A stretch of 64,000 nucleotides of DNA, from assembly GCA_003956705.1 (NCBI GenBank), contig QZCP01000135.1, forward strand, positions 136,644 to 200,643, given 5' to 3'. The position numbers and the translations under genes are program-made. This stretch comes from Brevipalpus yothersi. Its lineage: Eukaryota > Arthropoda > Arachnida > Trombidiformes > Tenuipalpidae. The notes under the pieces are model-generated. The model worked only from the letters and a program-made list of their open reading frames with translations, had not been told where the DNA came from and searched no databases. Numbering within the stretch: position 1 is the stretch's first letter; the number at the start of each line of letters is the position of its first letter. This document shows, piece after piece, positions 46,201-58,720 of the stretch.

Positions 46201-46756
46201 GTAGTAAATTTTTCCATCCATTTCACTACAAGTTACCCGTTTACTGAATTCTACATCATTTCGTGCTCCACAATATTTTTCCCACTGTTTCTTACCATCC
46301 GCTTCTTCGTCCGCTGATGAAAGTAAGAGAAAGGAAAAATATCATCTCAATTGTGTGCCTTTATGAGAATACAAGTGTTGATACTGGTATCGGAAGTTAC
46401 TTTATTGCTCTTTCTCGAGCAACAGATATCATAAATTAATGATGGAGGTTTCCTCTTCTTGCAAGTTTCTATAAAAGCAATACTCAGAAGCTATAATAAT
46501 AATAATATCATCATCTGTCATCCTGATCTGGCTTTTAAAACAAATCTATCGTGTCCTTATGGACAACTTTACCAAATGACCAAAACAGATTTTTTTGGCA
46601 TCAAATTTACCGTTATTACGAATAAAAAGTTAATCCAAGAATCAAGTTTAAAAAGTAAATGAACTTACGTGACAAATCAAGATTTCCTCTGACCATAAAC
46701 ATTAACAAATGGACGAAAATAATTATTGTTACGAGGTTCATTTTTTTGACAGACAT
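43216..46756 (-). CDS. Adhesion GPCR with C-type-lectin-like N-terminus, GAIN/GPS and 7TM
   Basis: Surface receptor of the adhesion (B2) GPCR class. Eight exons: 46756-46669, 46313-45815, 45736-45665, 45582-44894, 44825-44263, 44186-43954, 43877-43568, 43464-43216, total 900 residues. A signal peptide (NLVTIIIFVHLLMFMV) is followed by a C-type-lectin-like region with CDEYKRF, WDEGEPTTPD and the closing GYLMCEL. Then come a Pro/Glu-rich spacer, a GAIN domain and the GPS autoproteolysis site (CRCNHLTNFAVLM, cleavage expected at HL|T). The seven hydrophobic segments include SWMFLEGYFLYQM, the ECL2 cysteine in SYYCWIANPF, and LGLTWLIGFF. The cytoplasmic tail is short and Ser/Asn-rich. The 7TM part is nearest latrophilin/ADGRL-type receptors, but no rhamnose-binding lectin or olfactomedin domain is seen. 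Confidence 0.86.
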
Positions 46757-48365
46757 TTTTTATGAATACAAGTTATGAATTGAATGATGAAAAAAAATGA
46801 TTTGGTCAACTAGTATTAATAGTTATGGTGATGATTATAGTAATGATCGATGAATGTGAAGACTTTCACAAGAAAGTCAGTAAGTAGACAAGTTTATGGT
46901 GATGAAAAAAATGGATGAGGTATGAGATGGTATCATCAACACATTTAACTCGACAAATATGAGTGTTAATCAAGGTAAATTATCAAACAAACTGTCGTGA
47001 ATCACAATTTTACTCCCTCTTGTTCACACAACCACTATGGCGATGAGGAACTCTTTCGAATTATCAGAAAAAGAGAGAGAGAGATGAGAGAGTGAAAATG
47101 AGAGAAAAACATCATCCTCGTCGAAGATGAATCCTCTTTCTCTCTCTCTCCCATCATCCACCCTAGACCGTTACTACGTAGATATGAATTACAATGGCAA
47201 TGCTTGATTAGCTCACTTGGTAATGAGAGAGAGAGAGAGAAAAAAATGTTATCAAATCAGCATCCGAGCAACACGATCAGATGGTCATCACTAGAGAGTC
47301 CAGTTGAGCCAACCAATATGGGCTTATGGGGAATTTAGCAGAAGAATTTCCAGAGATGGTCCATGGTGCTTGGGGCAAAACAACAGAGTTAAAAGAGGAA
47401 CTGAAAAAAGGATCCAAGAAGGGGGTGAGTTTTGGGGAGATTGATAAGTGTGTGTGTATGTTCGTTCTCTTTCTTGACATTTTCTGTTGAAAGCAATCTT
47501 AATCTCACAAGGACACATGATTCAAGAGGATCTTGCATTGTGATTTGGTAATCCGATGGGTCTGCTCTTTGACTCGAGAGTTAATGACAGCGAAAGCAGT
47601 TTCTTTTCGGCAAGAGAATTTTTTGAGAAGATCAGTCTAAAGCTTCATCTCTCGTTTATAAGAAAAGTTCATAGGAAAATATGCATATTCATGATAATTC
47701 TCAATATTTAGTAGTGGAATGTTCCAAGAATTGTGATGGTTTTTCTTCTTGGGATCAACAATTGATCTATATATTAGATGATGCACTTTAGCCGAATAGA
47801 ATCGCCAAACAGGAAATCGAGCAAAATATTAGCAATTTTATCATTCATTTGATCATCTTATATTGGTATAGTTATCCTGTCGATGGAAAATTCATCTAAT
47901 TAGTATTATCAATTCCACCAGAGATTTTGAGGTTGTAAGCAAAATTCATTTGTCTTATCTATCCAAAGATTGTCACAAGCCTAGGCAAATTAAACATAAT
48001 TATAACTCTCTTATTATTTCAACTCTATCAAGTTAAACAAGACTCAGTTTCAAGTGTCGAGTATTGGCTTGACGTCTCAACACCGCCAATAAGTTGACAT
48101 ATTTTCTCAAATTATCACCTTAGAGAGGCTGATTGCCTTTATCAGAAGATAGAGACAGAGAATTTGCACAACGGAGAGATGATAATAATTTATTTCATTC
48201 CAAACATGTAATGATAGCTTTATTTTTCTGATAAAGCATATCAGTCTGGATGGTGTCAAATTGAGAAAAATATTTTCATTTGAATCAATATGAATTTAAA
48301 TTAAAAATAGAAGCCAACATAAAGCACGGAATCCTTAAGCCACATGATTGATTGGGAATAGATTG
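46757..48365. other. Divergent intergenic region
   Basis: About 1.6 kb between the adhesion GPCR start (-) and the orphan gene (+). It includes GA-rich tracts near 47066-47110 and 47225-47245. No supported exon. Confidence 0.4.
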
Positions 48366-48523
48366 TAAAAAATCTAGTTTGGCTTTTAAAGCTAAATATT
48401 TGAAACGCGTTTGTGTTTGTTCTCAGAATATTAGAAGAGAAATTAAACCAAACTCTGATTACGATCTCTGATTTTTAGTTTGTTTTAAATCGTTTTACAG
48501 TCGACTTTGCTTTTATATTCATC

Positions 48524-48953
48524 ATGGTGAATAACTACATGAAGAGTGGCTCTCGAACACTCGAGTATGCTTATCATCGAAAATTTAGCCAATATTCAAT
48601 GAAAAATGCTCGCTTGGTATGTACATCTGACCTGAGCTAATGTGTTTTCCACTTTTTATTTGATGGACAGTGTGTATGTACTTATCAACATTTCATTTAT
48701 TCTTGTTTTACAGCAACTGGCTTCGAAGAATGAACCTAGAGAGGGATCATCAAATTTTAAAACCAGTGCTCAAGATTTACAGGAAAACATGGACATTCTT
48801 TATCTTGCTCTGATTTCACCTCCGGGACTATGGAAAAAATCAACCCCTCAAATGCACGGGCGAGTTCGATATGTCATTCTGAAATTTGATGAACATGGCC
48901 ATATCAGATCAAGTGTTTGCCCCAAACGCAATCAAACTTTTGTCAAAAAATGA
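48524..48953 (+). CDS. Orphan small protein, copy A of a paralogous pair
   Basis: Two exons, 48524-48616 and 48714-48953, give 110 residues. Exon 1 starts MVNNYMKSGSRTLEYAYHRK; exon 2 contains SAQDLQENMDILYLALISPP followed by GLWKKSTPQM and ends FVKK. The copy near 57953 has the same exon lengths and phase, and the residues NN-MKSG-RT-EYA, QDL--NMDILY--L-SPP-LWKK are shared, which is strong evidence that both are translated genes. There is no signal peptide or membrane segment, and it is basic. The family is not recognised. It precedes the GT49 gene on the same strand. Confidence 0.66.
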
Positions 48954-49625
48954 TAATGATCATCCAAATGACATTGCATCATGGATCGTTCAACTGGATT
49001 TATGTTACTCAAGTTTGCCTTTTTTAGCTATTAGCAATACATTTCGAATGATAACTCACGATGATGACCATTTAAAAGCGAAAAATTAATCGCTATCTCA
49101 TCTTAATCTCTCTCCTTTGCTCTCTTTCTCTCTTTCTCCTAGAGAAATTTGAAATATTCCAAATATTCATGTCATGTCAAAATTGATTTTATGAAATTGT
49201 TGATTGGAAATATATACTCTTATAAACGATGTCCCTGTTCCTGTATCTCGAATTAAAAAAGCTTACAATTGCTAATAATTTTGTATAGTTTGCTGGTGAA
49301 GTGGCGCACCAAAAAAAACGCCAACAGCAGAAGCAGTTATGTTGTTGATGCTTGCTGCGAAGCGGGACATGAAGACTTAAATTTAAATCACTACTTTGAT
49401 GTTTTCCTTGATTAAATGTTCTCAGAGTTACCATTAAGATGACAGTGTTGCAATAATGTTCGTAAACAATGTGGGTATTGTGCTGAGTCAAAATGATTTG
49501 GTTTTGTCTATCTGATCAGGAACATTTCTTGCTGTCTTCTTGCATCTTCAATGTCATGTGTTCATTTGTTTTGTTTTCATTTTGACTTGCCAACAATTCC
49601 AATTGATTCTTATCAATTCTCAATG
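48954..49625. other. Conserved duplicated non-coding flank and probable leader exon of the GT49 gene
   Basis: Contains a block (49301-49370) nearly repeated at 58721-58794, and ends with a probable 5' UTR exon whose donor is CAATG|GTAAGTG at 49625/49626. The layout resembles the segment before intersectin. Confidence 0.45.
49301..49370. repeat. Conserved block, copy A
   Basis: Begins GTGGCGCACC, then an A run, then CAACAGCAGAAGCAGTTATG and GATGCTTGCTGCGAAGCGGG followed by ACAT. It matches 58721-58794 almost base for base over its second half. Confidence 0.75.
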
Positions 49626-50021
49626 GTAAGTGCCTCTTAGATTGATGGTCGATAATGATACATGTAATCAACACTCAGCCTCTGAACCTATTCCATCAAA
49701 CCTGAATCGTGGCTTTGCTTTTATTTTGGTTAATGATTCTTCTCTACTCTTTACAGAGATTATTGATCGAAGCCGGTGGCTTGAGTGAAAAGGCATGAAC
49801 AAGTAATCAGATTGGTCTCTGTCTAGGTATTGACCAACAGCGATGTTTCATAATGAACCATTCTTTCGTTTATATAGTATGGTCAATAATTCATTCCTTA
49901 ACTACTTCCATGGAATTGCCTATCCATCAAAATGGTTTTGGCGGGAATGAGATTCCGAAAAAAGATTCCGAAAAAGGACATTGAATTATCTCGTTCTTCT
50001 TCGAAGATTGGCTGATGAAAT

Positions 50022-52290
50022 ATGAAATCTCTTAGACGATTCTGGTATTCTGTCAGTTATTATACTCGTGGAACAAGCTCATTGCAAACAGTTCTTATTT
50101 CTATTGGTGTTCATTCGCTGATATCTGTTCTCATTTTGTACATGAACTTATCGTGGTTTGATGGAAATTTTCCATTCGGGTAATTCATCTCATTCTCTCT
50201 TGCTCCTTTTGCTATTCCTAACTGCTTCACTCTTTCTCTGTCAGAAAGCATTATTCAGATTATCGGGAGAGAAAAGGTGGCATTTTTCTTAGCAGTCGGA
50301 TAGACCAATCAAATCTCATTGTGAATGACATCGTTAACGACTCTTCCATATCTTATCGTGGTTGGTGGTTTGACCATCACAAATATGATGTAGATATTCA
50401 ATGCTTCGATCAAAAGTGGGCCAAGTGTGTAAAGGTGAGGAACAACTTTGGACCTCGGGAATCTGATCAAAAGTTTCCCTTTTTGGGGAAATTTATCGAG
50501 AAGTTTCAAGAAGACTCGAAATATTTGACCGGCTCACGATCTCAAGCCTTTCAACTCAAAGCTGCCTTTCCCAGAACTTGTGAATTTTCATATGTTCTAT
50601 TCTATTCTATTCTCATCTATGATTAGCTAGTTTGATCATTAAGATCACTTTACTATAGATTTATAATGGATTCATCATAATTTTCCTCTCTCAAAAGGTA
50701 TTTTCTGTGGATTGTAGGCCCAACAGCATAAGAGCTATTTATCAGTTTATACCAATTAAGTATCGAAAGGCTGTAACCTCACTTGAGTTTTCAGTTACGG
50801 CATCTTCAGCGAATCTAGTCCAACAAGTAAGAATGATTTCACTTTCTGAAATGATCATAAAAAATTAACTTTTTGTTCTCTCGTTTCACCTCAAGTCTAA
50901 TGATGCCATTCTTGGGCTTTATGCAATCGTTTTACTAACAAGTGGTGAGACGGATATCATTCGAGTTACTTTCTCATCTAATATCGATGGATGGACTCGC
51001 GAAAGTTTCTCTTACACTAGTCGGCCTAGAACGTCAGTAATTCAAATTTTAGTTATGCTAATCTGCACTGGCTCCCATGGTTATGTCTCTTTCATGGATG
51101 TTTCTGTGATTCCTGTGGACAAATCAAATGGAATACTGAGAAGATCTGACATTGTTGCCGATTGTGTTGATGAAGCTCATGACGATCAAGCAATGTTGAA
51201 CATGCCACAGTTGATAACTTCTTCACCAGTTTCGCCCCAGAGTCAGCCTATATCTCCCTCACGTCTGATCACACTGACAACTCATGTATCCATGGATCGG
51301 TTCTCCGTTCTAGAGAAAACACTCCGAATGTGGTCCGGACCTGTTTCATTATCAGTTTACATACCTGTCCAGAATGTATCAGAGGGACTGAAGGACTGGC
51401 AAAGGTAAGATGCACTAGGGAATCCTTTCGATAATTATCAGATTGATAAGTTGATTTTCTTCCCAGAATGTATTTGGAAAAGAAACTTCGTAATTTAAAC
51501 CTGTTCTCCGACAGTGATATTACATTTGTTCTGGGACCTGATGATCAGCATTCTTACCCAATCAATAAGCTCCGAAATATTGCCATTGAAAAAGTGAAAA
51601 CTAGATTCATGCTGATTTTGGATGCTGATTTTCAGCCTTCACCAAACCTAGAGGAGAATTTCTCGCCCCTCGTCGACAAAATGAACACATCTCAATGCGC
51701 ATTTGTTGTCCCTGCTTTTGAATTTGTCGATCCTTTGGCAGACCACGAGCAGATTCCTCATCGGAAAGAAGAGTTGCTTCAATTGATTTTCCGCGATAAT
51801 CCACTGGTAGCTCCATTCCGCATTCACGAGTCAGTTGATGCACATAAACTGACAAATTATTGGCGCTGGTTCTCATCCTCAAAAATCTACAAAATTAAAC
51901 AATACTCTGATAAATACGAGCCTTACGTAATTTTAGAGAAAACTCATAAAACACCTAGATTTGATGAGAGATTTGTTGGATATGGTATGAACAAAGTTAC
52001 ACACATAACTGAACTCTTTGCTTCTGGGTAAGTCGATCGTGTCTATTCAATTTATTTTTGCTTAATTTCTAATGTATCGACTATTCTCTCTTCTCCATAG
52101 ATATGCTTTCTATGTTTTACCCGAGTCATGGATCTTACATCATCCTCATGAAGTATCATCTTTCAATCAAGGATTTCTTCAAGACCCTCTCAAGAGACTT
52201 GAAAATAGATTACAGCGCTTCCAGTTCGTCAAAGATATAATTGCTCGCTATGATCTCAATAATACATGTAGAGAAAAATTTCTCTTTTGA
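50022..52290 (+). CDS. Type II membrane glycosyltransferase, GT49 family (B4GAT1/LARGE-like)
   Basis: Golgi glycosyltransferase of the family containing beta-1,4-glucuronyltransferase and the second domain of LARGE, which build matriglycan on dystroglycan. Six exons: 50022-50179, 50245-50434, 50698-50826, 50896-51404, 51467-52027, 52101-52290, total 578 residues. A short cytoplasmic tail (MKSLRRFWYSVSYYTRG) precedes one membrane anchor (about residues 22-42). The catalytic region has ISPSRLITLTTHVSMDR, NKLRNIAIEKVKTRFMLILD with the DxD motif DAD, DERFVGYGMNK and the C-terminal LHHPHEVS-type block. No second glycosyltransferase domain of the LARGE xylosyl type is present, so it is closer to B4GAT1 in layout. 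The exact sugar is not determined. Confidence 0.87.
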
Positions 52291-54891
52291 TCAATCTTCT
52301 AAATGTAAAAGGTAATCGACAGATGCAAATTTCAACTTATGTTTTCTATATCTCAGCTGGAGGCAAGCCTTTCGAACATTATCTTTTTGTAGATTGAATT
52401 TGCAGATCGATTAACCCTTTGGTTCTTGAACTTGAGTACCAAGTTCAAACCACTGTAGGACTGTCTTTTTTACTTCACGACTACTTTTCTAAGTCACGAT
52501 TCAAGTGATCGCCTCGAGTGAATTTATATCTCCATAGTGAGCTTCTTGTATAACAAAATTCACTGAGAGACTCTATGAGTTGTTTATCAACATCGTCAAC
52601 GGATAGTTTTCTAATGGATTTCAATGTCAAGATAGTTGTAAAAGATTTCAAAGGCAGCTCCAAAGCCTAGGAAGGTAATTGTAGTCGTTTGAGAAAAGAA
52701 ATCGAAAGTCCAGAAAAAATGTCTAAATATAAAGAAATAAAAAGTGCTCCTAGACGAATGGTTTGTTCGAATTTCCCTATCTGAAATTGGAATTGCTTAA
52801 GGAAGCATGCAGCTTCGTTATTTGAGGAAAGTCGAGAAAATGCTCAATCCTCCTTTGAATGAGTGATGTAACAAGTTAATTTGTTTTCGATTTTATTATT
52901 ACATTTCATCTCCAATGTTCACCAGAGACAAGAATCTCTCTGGCAAAACATGTGAGCTCGAGAACCGGTTAACTCAATTGATATTGGAGAGAAAATTTTT
53001 TTTTCTGAAAACGAGCCTTGAAAATGCTCAAGTTTTAGAGTTCACATTATGTTGATTGCGGATAGATAATTTTTACCGCTTCTTGGTGGCTGATTGCAAA
53101 ACTGAAATGGCCCACTTGCATCATGATGATCCTTAACCTCAGTGAGATTAAAGACATCTCTTCTCACAGAGTTTATAGCCCCAAAAGGATTAGTCAATCT
53201 GTGATTGAACTTTAACTGTTGGCTGCTGTTTGCGGTCATTGAAATAAAAGTTGAACATCCTGAATGTAGTGAAAAAATTTTCACCTCTCAAATGCCCAAC
53301 TTCACCCAAAAATCATTTTTTATGCTAACCTTGATCAATCCATAGATAACTCCCAGAATATGGTAGTTACGAAGAGAAAGTGTTCAAGGAAAGAATTATC
53401 TCACATTGATGATGATGTAAATGAATGCAACAAAACTTCGATTAATTTCCTCTCTTCCAACTCAGCACAGTGGTTAGCGAAACCAAATTCATTTTTTTCT
53501 TGAACCCTTCAGGCTTCATTACCATTATCATCGTGAGTTATTTTTTTTCTTCCTCAGTTGAGGAGAGCATTTTCGCATTTTTTTCTTCTTCAAATTCTCT
53601 GTCAACAGTGTCTCTCGGTTGTCAAGAAATTGTACGCTCAAAATGCCCACTTTCGATGTAGCCATTATTGCATCGATAGAAAAACAAAGCTGGAGCTAGG
53701 GTTAATTTTTCCATACTTTTCCCTCGCTTTCTATCCTTCTCTAAACGCTTGCCTAGACCTTGGATGAACATTACTAATCTTCTATAGCCCATGTTGAGAT
53801 TATCCAATCAGGTAAAATATTCCTCTGGTTAATGGTGTTGTTGATCACAACGAACTAACAAGCCTCAACTGAGTCTATCCATCCACTCAAAAAAGAAAGA
53901 AAGAGAGAAAGAAGTAAGAACATTCTGAATACTCATCAATCTTACTCATTTCATTGGTACTTACATAATGCAGAGCCGATGGAAAATTTTGAAATCATGC
54001 ATCGTTGATGGGTACAGTTAAATTTCTGTCAACAAATCGATTCCATCATCATCATTTTCATCAGAATTAAAGTCATATCTCGATTAGGATTTCTCCTTCC
54101 GTTCACCTCATAACCATAGAATGATGAGCATCCTCTTCCTCTCCCCTCTCTCTCTCTCTCTCTCTCTCTCCCTTCATCAAAGATCATCATTATCAGATCA
54201 AATCCTGATATAGTCACCCCTAGAACAATTGGTAAAACTTATGTTCTCTGGTACTAATGACCCTTAGGCTATTACCTGTTGAAGTAGTGAACTCTCTTTC
54301 TCTCTCTTCCTCTGAAGAAGCCGCCCAAAATTTTAGCTCCTTGAGGCACATTTCTTCCGATTTTTTATCTTCTTTTTCTTTTTTGATTCCATGCCTCTTG
54401 ATTGTAACTCCATAATCAGATATATAATATCATGTGAAAGAATCTACAAAGACTCGGTGGAAAGCCTTCAAGGATCCTGTTTGTACATCAAGAAACCTGT
54501 CTCCTTAACTCACCATGTAGTCTTTCTCTCTCTCTCTCTTTTCCCTCCTCGATTTGAGGTTTTAAAGCAATCACAAGACTTGGTGAGTACAGATTCACAT
54601 TTTCCCGGCTACTGTATCGGCCGAGCCGAGTGAGAGAGAGAGAGAGACCTGTAACTGTCCTACGGAAGGTAGGAAAAGGTAGCGGAAGAAAGCCAGATTA
54701 GCTTGAGTGTATGTGTATGAATGTGGAATATTTTTGTCCACACTTTCTTTATAATCGGGCTTCACTCACAGTCCATCACCATTTGTGTTTGATGATAAGC
54801 GAGTGATTTTCCGAAGTCCAAGGTAATTCTCTCCATTATCATTCACTTGTGTAACTAACTTGTAACAAGTGACAAACTTTCACTTGTAATC
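52291..54891. other. Intergenic with microsatellites
   Basis: About 2.6 kb with no supported gene. It includes a (CT)n tract at 54145-54171, CT-rich runs near 54295-54315 and 54520-54545, and GA at 54632-54648. It probably ends with the lipase leader. Confidence 0.45.
54145..54171. repeat. (CT)n microsatellite
   Basis: Uninterrupted CT units. Confidence 0.9.
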
Positions 54892-57242
54892 ATGAACAAC
54901 AGTTATAAACATCACCACCAACATCAACAGCAACAACAACAGCAACAAATGAACGGATTGAAAAAGTCTAAAATCAAGTCCGAATTCGTGGTGTGGACAT
55001 GTGCTGATTCACCAGAAGAAACGATAAATAAATGGAAAAAAGAGTTGAACGATGTTTTCAACAAAGTTTGGACTCAAATTGTTCACCGTCAATTGGACGA
55101 TAATTTGTTGAGACATCAGATAAGTTATTTACTTCGTGATTTGACATTTCTTCTTGATCTTTCAAGCAAGTTCCGTTACAAGGGTGTTGTGGCTAATGGC
55201 TTCTCATCGTTTGTTCACACTGTGATCGATTTTTTTGATTATTTACTTCGTACTGCTTATATTGTGAAAGTTGATTCGGCGGAAGATCTTCATGAAGTTT
55301 TGAAAATTTTTCGAAGTTTCTCCCAAACATTGATACTTTTCCAAGGAAATCGTCAACAAAAAATATCGTCAAACGATCAGCAAGGACAAAATGAGCTGAA
55401 CAATGAAAACGAAACGGAACGATTGTTGCAATTACATTTGTGCAATCCTGAAGAAATGGAAATCACCCTCAAAAATATCGAATCACTCAACTTCGAATTA
55501 TTTTTTCGAAAATTTTTCCTCTTCTGGGTCTCACCTGAGTCTCGGCCATTCATATGGCTCATGTGGGGAGCTATATCTTTCTTCTATCAACGATTTCCAC
55601 GATTTCTTAAGCTAGCAAGCTTCAAACATGTTGGCTCTTCATTCCATGAAATCGTTTCTTCATGTTCCAATAAGACACCTTTGCGTGCTATGCAAGCGGT
55701 TGATGGACACATCAGTAAACGATTATGGCATGTAATCTCCAAAAAGCCTGATGTCAAATCAGAAACTTTCTGGGTACCAGGACAGGGGCAATGGATCATT
55801 AACAAACAGCAAGTTGGAATCATTCGTCATCAGCCACCGATAAGTACTGAACATCGAATACGCTGCCGATATATTCGAAACTCAGCACATCCAAATCCTG
55901 ACAATGTTTTAATCATACATCTTCATGGAGGTGGCTTTGTACTCGGAATGGCCGATATACATGAGGTGAGTATTTTGTGGACACCTGAAAAGAGCAATGG
56001 AATGTCCCAATGAGATCGTATAAGATAAGAATATACTGATTTTTTCCCCTTTCTCTCTCTCTATGAATTCTTATCAAACAGTTATACACTGCACGATATG
56101 TATCAAAACTTGAGGGAATTCCTATTTTTTGCCCTGATTACACCTTGGAAGCGGTATATCCGATTGCTTTCCAAGATATTCTGGACTCCTATCTTTGGCT
56201 GTTGAGTGGTGATCCAACAGTGAAAGAGAAACTTGGTTTTGTGCCAGAAAAAATAGTTCTAATTGGTGACAGTGCTGGAGCAGCATTCGGAATGTCCCTG
56301 ATGAATTTAATACAAAGAATTCACACTGAGGATCCGTATTTTGACATCATATTTCCCAGTAGTGTGGTTTTCTTTTATGGTGCACTCATGTGCTCAGCTC
56401 ATTGGGCTCCTTCTCGTCTTTTAAGTTTCTTCGATTGTATTCTTCCTTATGGATTGATAATGACCATAGTCGGCTGTATAACAGGCCATGATGGCGGCCG
56501 ATTGCGTAAGCCGAGACCTGATAATAGGATGAAAAGATTTTATGAATATACAAAAGAAGAGATTAGATCCTTGAGTAAGTAAAAAAATTGAGGGATCAAA
56601 TGTTGAATTCTATCTGATGTTCTATTCAAATGTCAATTTTGTCGTAAATTTCTATCTTGGTTCAGAACATCAGTCTTGATGAATTTCATCGCTCATTGAT
56701 GGAGTTACATAGAGACTATGATTCAGATTCTAACTAAAAACTTACACCAGACCCGACTCCAATTTTCGTAATTGTTTCATTTCTCTCAAATTTCATTACC
56801 ACTATTATTTTCTTCTAGGGTACACATTTTTTTCCTGCATTGACAATGATATTTGGTACAAAGAAGAATCAAACAAGAACGATATTGAAGCAATTGAAAA
56901 AGTTATGAGCTCTTTAAACAATACTCTCTACGCGAGTTTGTTAGGATTTGATTTTTCCAAGTATTCCAATACTTCTCTTTATCTCCTAACTTCGAATAAA
57001 TGTGTATTCCTGGATGATAATATTGAGCTGGCTCGACTATGGAAAGGTGAGTTAATTGCATTATTCTTTTCATTCGTTAACCAACTTTGCTTTACTTAGG
57101 TCCAGTTGAGTTGCATGTTGCAAAAAACATGATTCATGGATTTTTAATGGTACCCACCGAAACAAAAGCTCTCGAGTATTCTCTCGATCTAATTAAGAAA
57201 GGTGTTGAATATGCGACACAAAATCAAATTGAAAGATTGTGA
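54892..57242 (+). CDS. HSL: Hormone-sensitive lipase homologue
   Basis: Neutral lipid hydrolase family (LIPE), acting on diacylglycerol at lipid droplets. Four exons, 54892-55965, 56082-56574, 56819-57046, 57100-57242, give 645 residues. A His/Gln-rich start (a run of CAA/CAG codons) is followed by the HSL-specific N-terminal helical domain (WKKELNDVFNKVWTQI; VVANGFSSFVHTVIDFFDYL). The alpha/beta-hydrolase core has the oxyanion motif HLHGGGFVLG, the nucleophile in IVLIGDSAGAAFG (family GDSAGG) and the catalytic His in NMIHGFLM. At the position of the family's DPxxDD aspartate this protein reads CVFLDD, so the expected acid residue is a cysteine. Either a neighbouring aspartate takes its place or activity is altered. 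The phosphorylated regulatory insert of mammals is short or absent. Confidence 0.86.
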
Positions 57243-57952
57243 TTTTGAAAATTCAATTGATCAATTCATCGCGGACTATTTATTTTATTGAACTTGAGTG
57301 GACCAAAGAATGGGTCATCTTTGAATTGGAACTTTTTTTACCTTGAAAATTTGTATTAATTTTTGGGATTTAAATATTAAAAGCTCAAAATTTCTAATTT
57401 TGAGCATTGCCATACTTTGTTATTCCACTCTTTTCTCAACATGATCTTTTGATTCTCTACAGATTGATGAATCATTTTGATTCATCGATTATCATCTTGT
57501 AAAACGACGATCTGATGAACATATAGAAATCAGCCTCCCACAGGAGAAAATTTAATCTTGAACTTTTAACGGTCACAAATCAATGCACATATCTCATGAA
57601 TTCTTCATTCATAAGCTGAAGAAGAAAACTTCAAATCTTACAAGAGTTTATCATCTGGCTGACCGATAAGTTGCGATACAAGTGAAAGTCATGGCAAATC
57701 AGTTGTTCTTCAGATTGAAAGAATTGTTCGTTGGAACGAGTGTCAAAAACTTATGATTACATCTATTCGATAGGAAAAATTGACATCTACATTGAAGATG
57801 TAAAAAAATATCCAAATTAGCTTTTAAAGCTCACAGAATAAGAAGTGCATGGATAAGTTGAACAAGATTAAACACTGTCTCCAACTTGTTTATTTTAATC
57901 ATTTTATCATTTTATTACCATTTAATTTTCTACATCTATCAATTTTCTTGGA
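57243..57952. other. Spacer between lipase and orphan copy B
   Basis: No exon seen. From about 57803 it becomes similar to 48366 onward (AAAAAAT then GCTTTTAAAGCT), the upstream part of the duplication carrying the orphan gene. Confidence 0.4.
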
Positions 57953-58374
57953 ATGGCCAATAATTGGATGAAAAGTGGTCCTCGAACCATTGAATATGCT
58001 CATCAAACAAGACTCAATGATTACACTCGAAGTAGGGAACGTTCGGTGAGTACTTATGGTGTACTTGAATTCCATTTCTACTGAATAGTTTTTTTGAGCC
58101 ATTTGATTAATTGTGTATAATCAATTCAATCTTAAAGCGTTTGGTCTCAAAAGATCCACATTCACGTGGATCATCAATCTATAAAACTGGTGGCCAAGAT
58201 TTATATAACAGCATGGATATTCTCTACTTTATGCTGACATCACCTCCTGAACTGTGGAAAAAGCCGTCACCGGGAATGCTTAAGAAAATTCGCTACGCTT
58301 ATCCAAAGTATCAGAAGAATGGCCCTTATGGTATTTGGCATGCTTGCAATCGAAGATATGGAAGAAAATTTTAA
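57953..58374 (+). CDS. Orphan small protein, copy B of a paralogous pair
   Basis: Two exons, 57953-58045 and 58138-58374, give 109 residues. Exon 1 is 93 bp, exactly as in copy A, starting MANNWMKSGPRTIEYAHQTR. Exon 2 contains GGQDLYNSMDILYFMLTSPP then ELWKKPSPGM and ends in the basic NRRYGRKF. Compared with copy A the middle is conserved while the C-terminus differs. There is no signal peptide or membrane segment. The family is not recognised. It lies directly before the intersectin gene on the same strand, mirroring copy A before GT49. Confidence 0.66.
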
Positions 58375-58720
58375 TCGAATCAAGCATTTTAAAACTTTTC
58401 AGCACTATGGAATGTACTCATTACTCTCAAAAATCCTAATCAAGTTCTAACTCGAAAGAGACGAATCTCCAAACGAAAAAGAATACAACTTTAACGAATT
58501 TTAGTAAAGAACAAAATTACATTTACACTTTATCTCTCTTACGAATAAATTCTGAATGTATTCTATCGTATATGTATAAACCATGTGAAAAAATTGATTC
58601 CATGTAATTGTTGATCGAGATTAAATACTCTTTCAAATATGCAACCTGAACGATGTCTCTTTTACTCATCTCGAATTGACTGATGATTGAAGTTGACTTG
58701 TGAATAGTTTTGTGTTGGTA

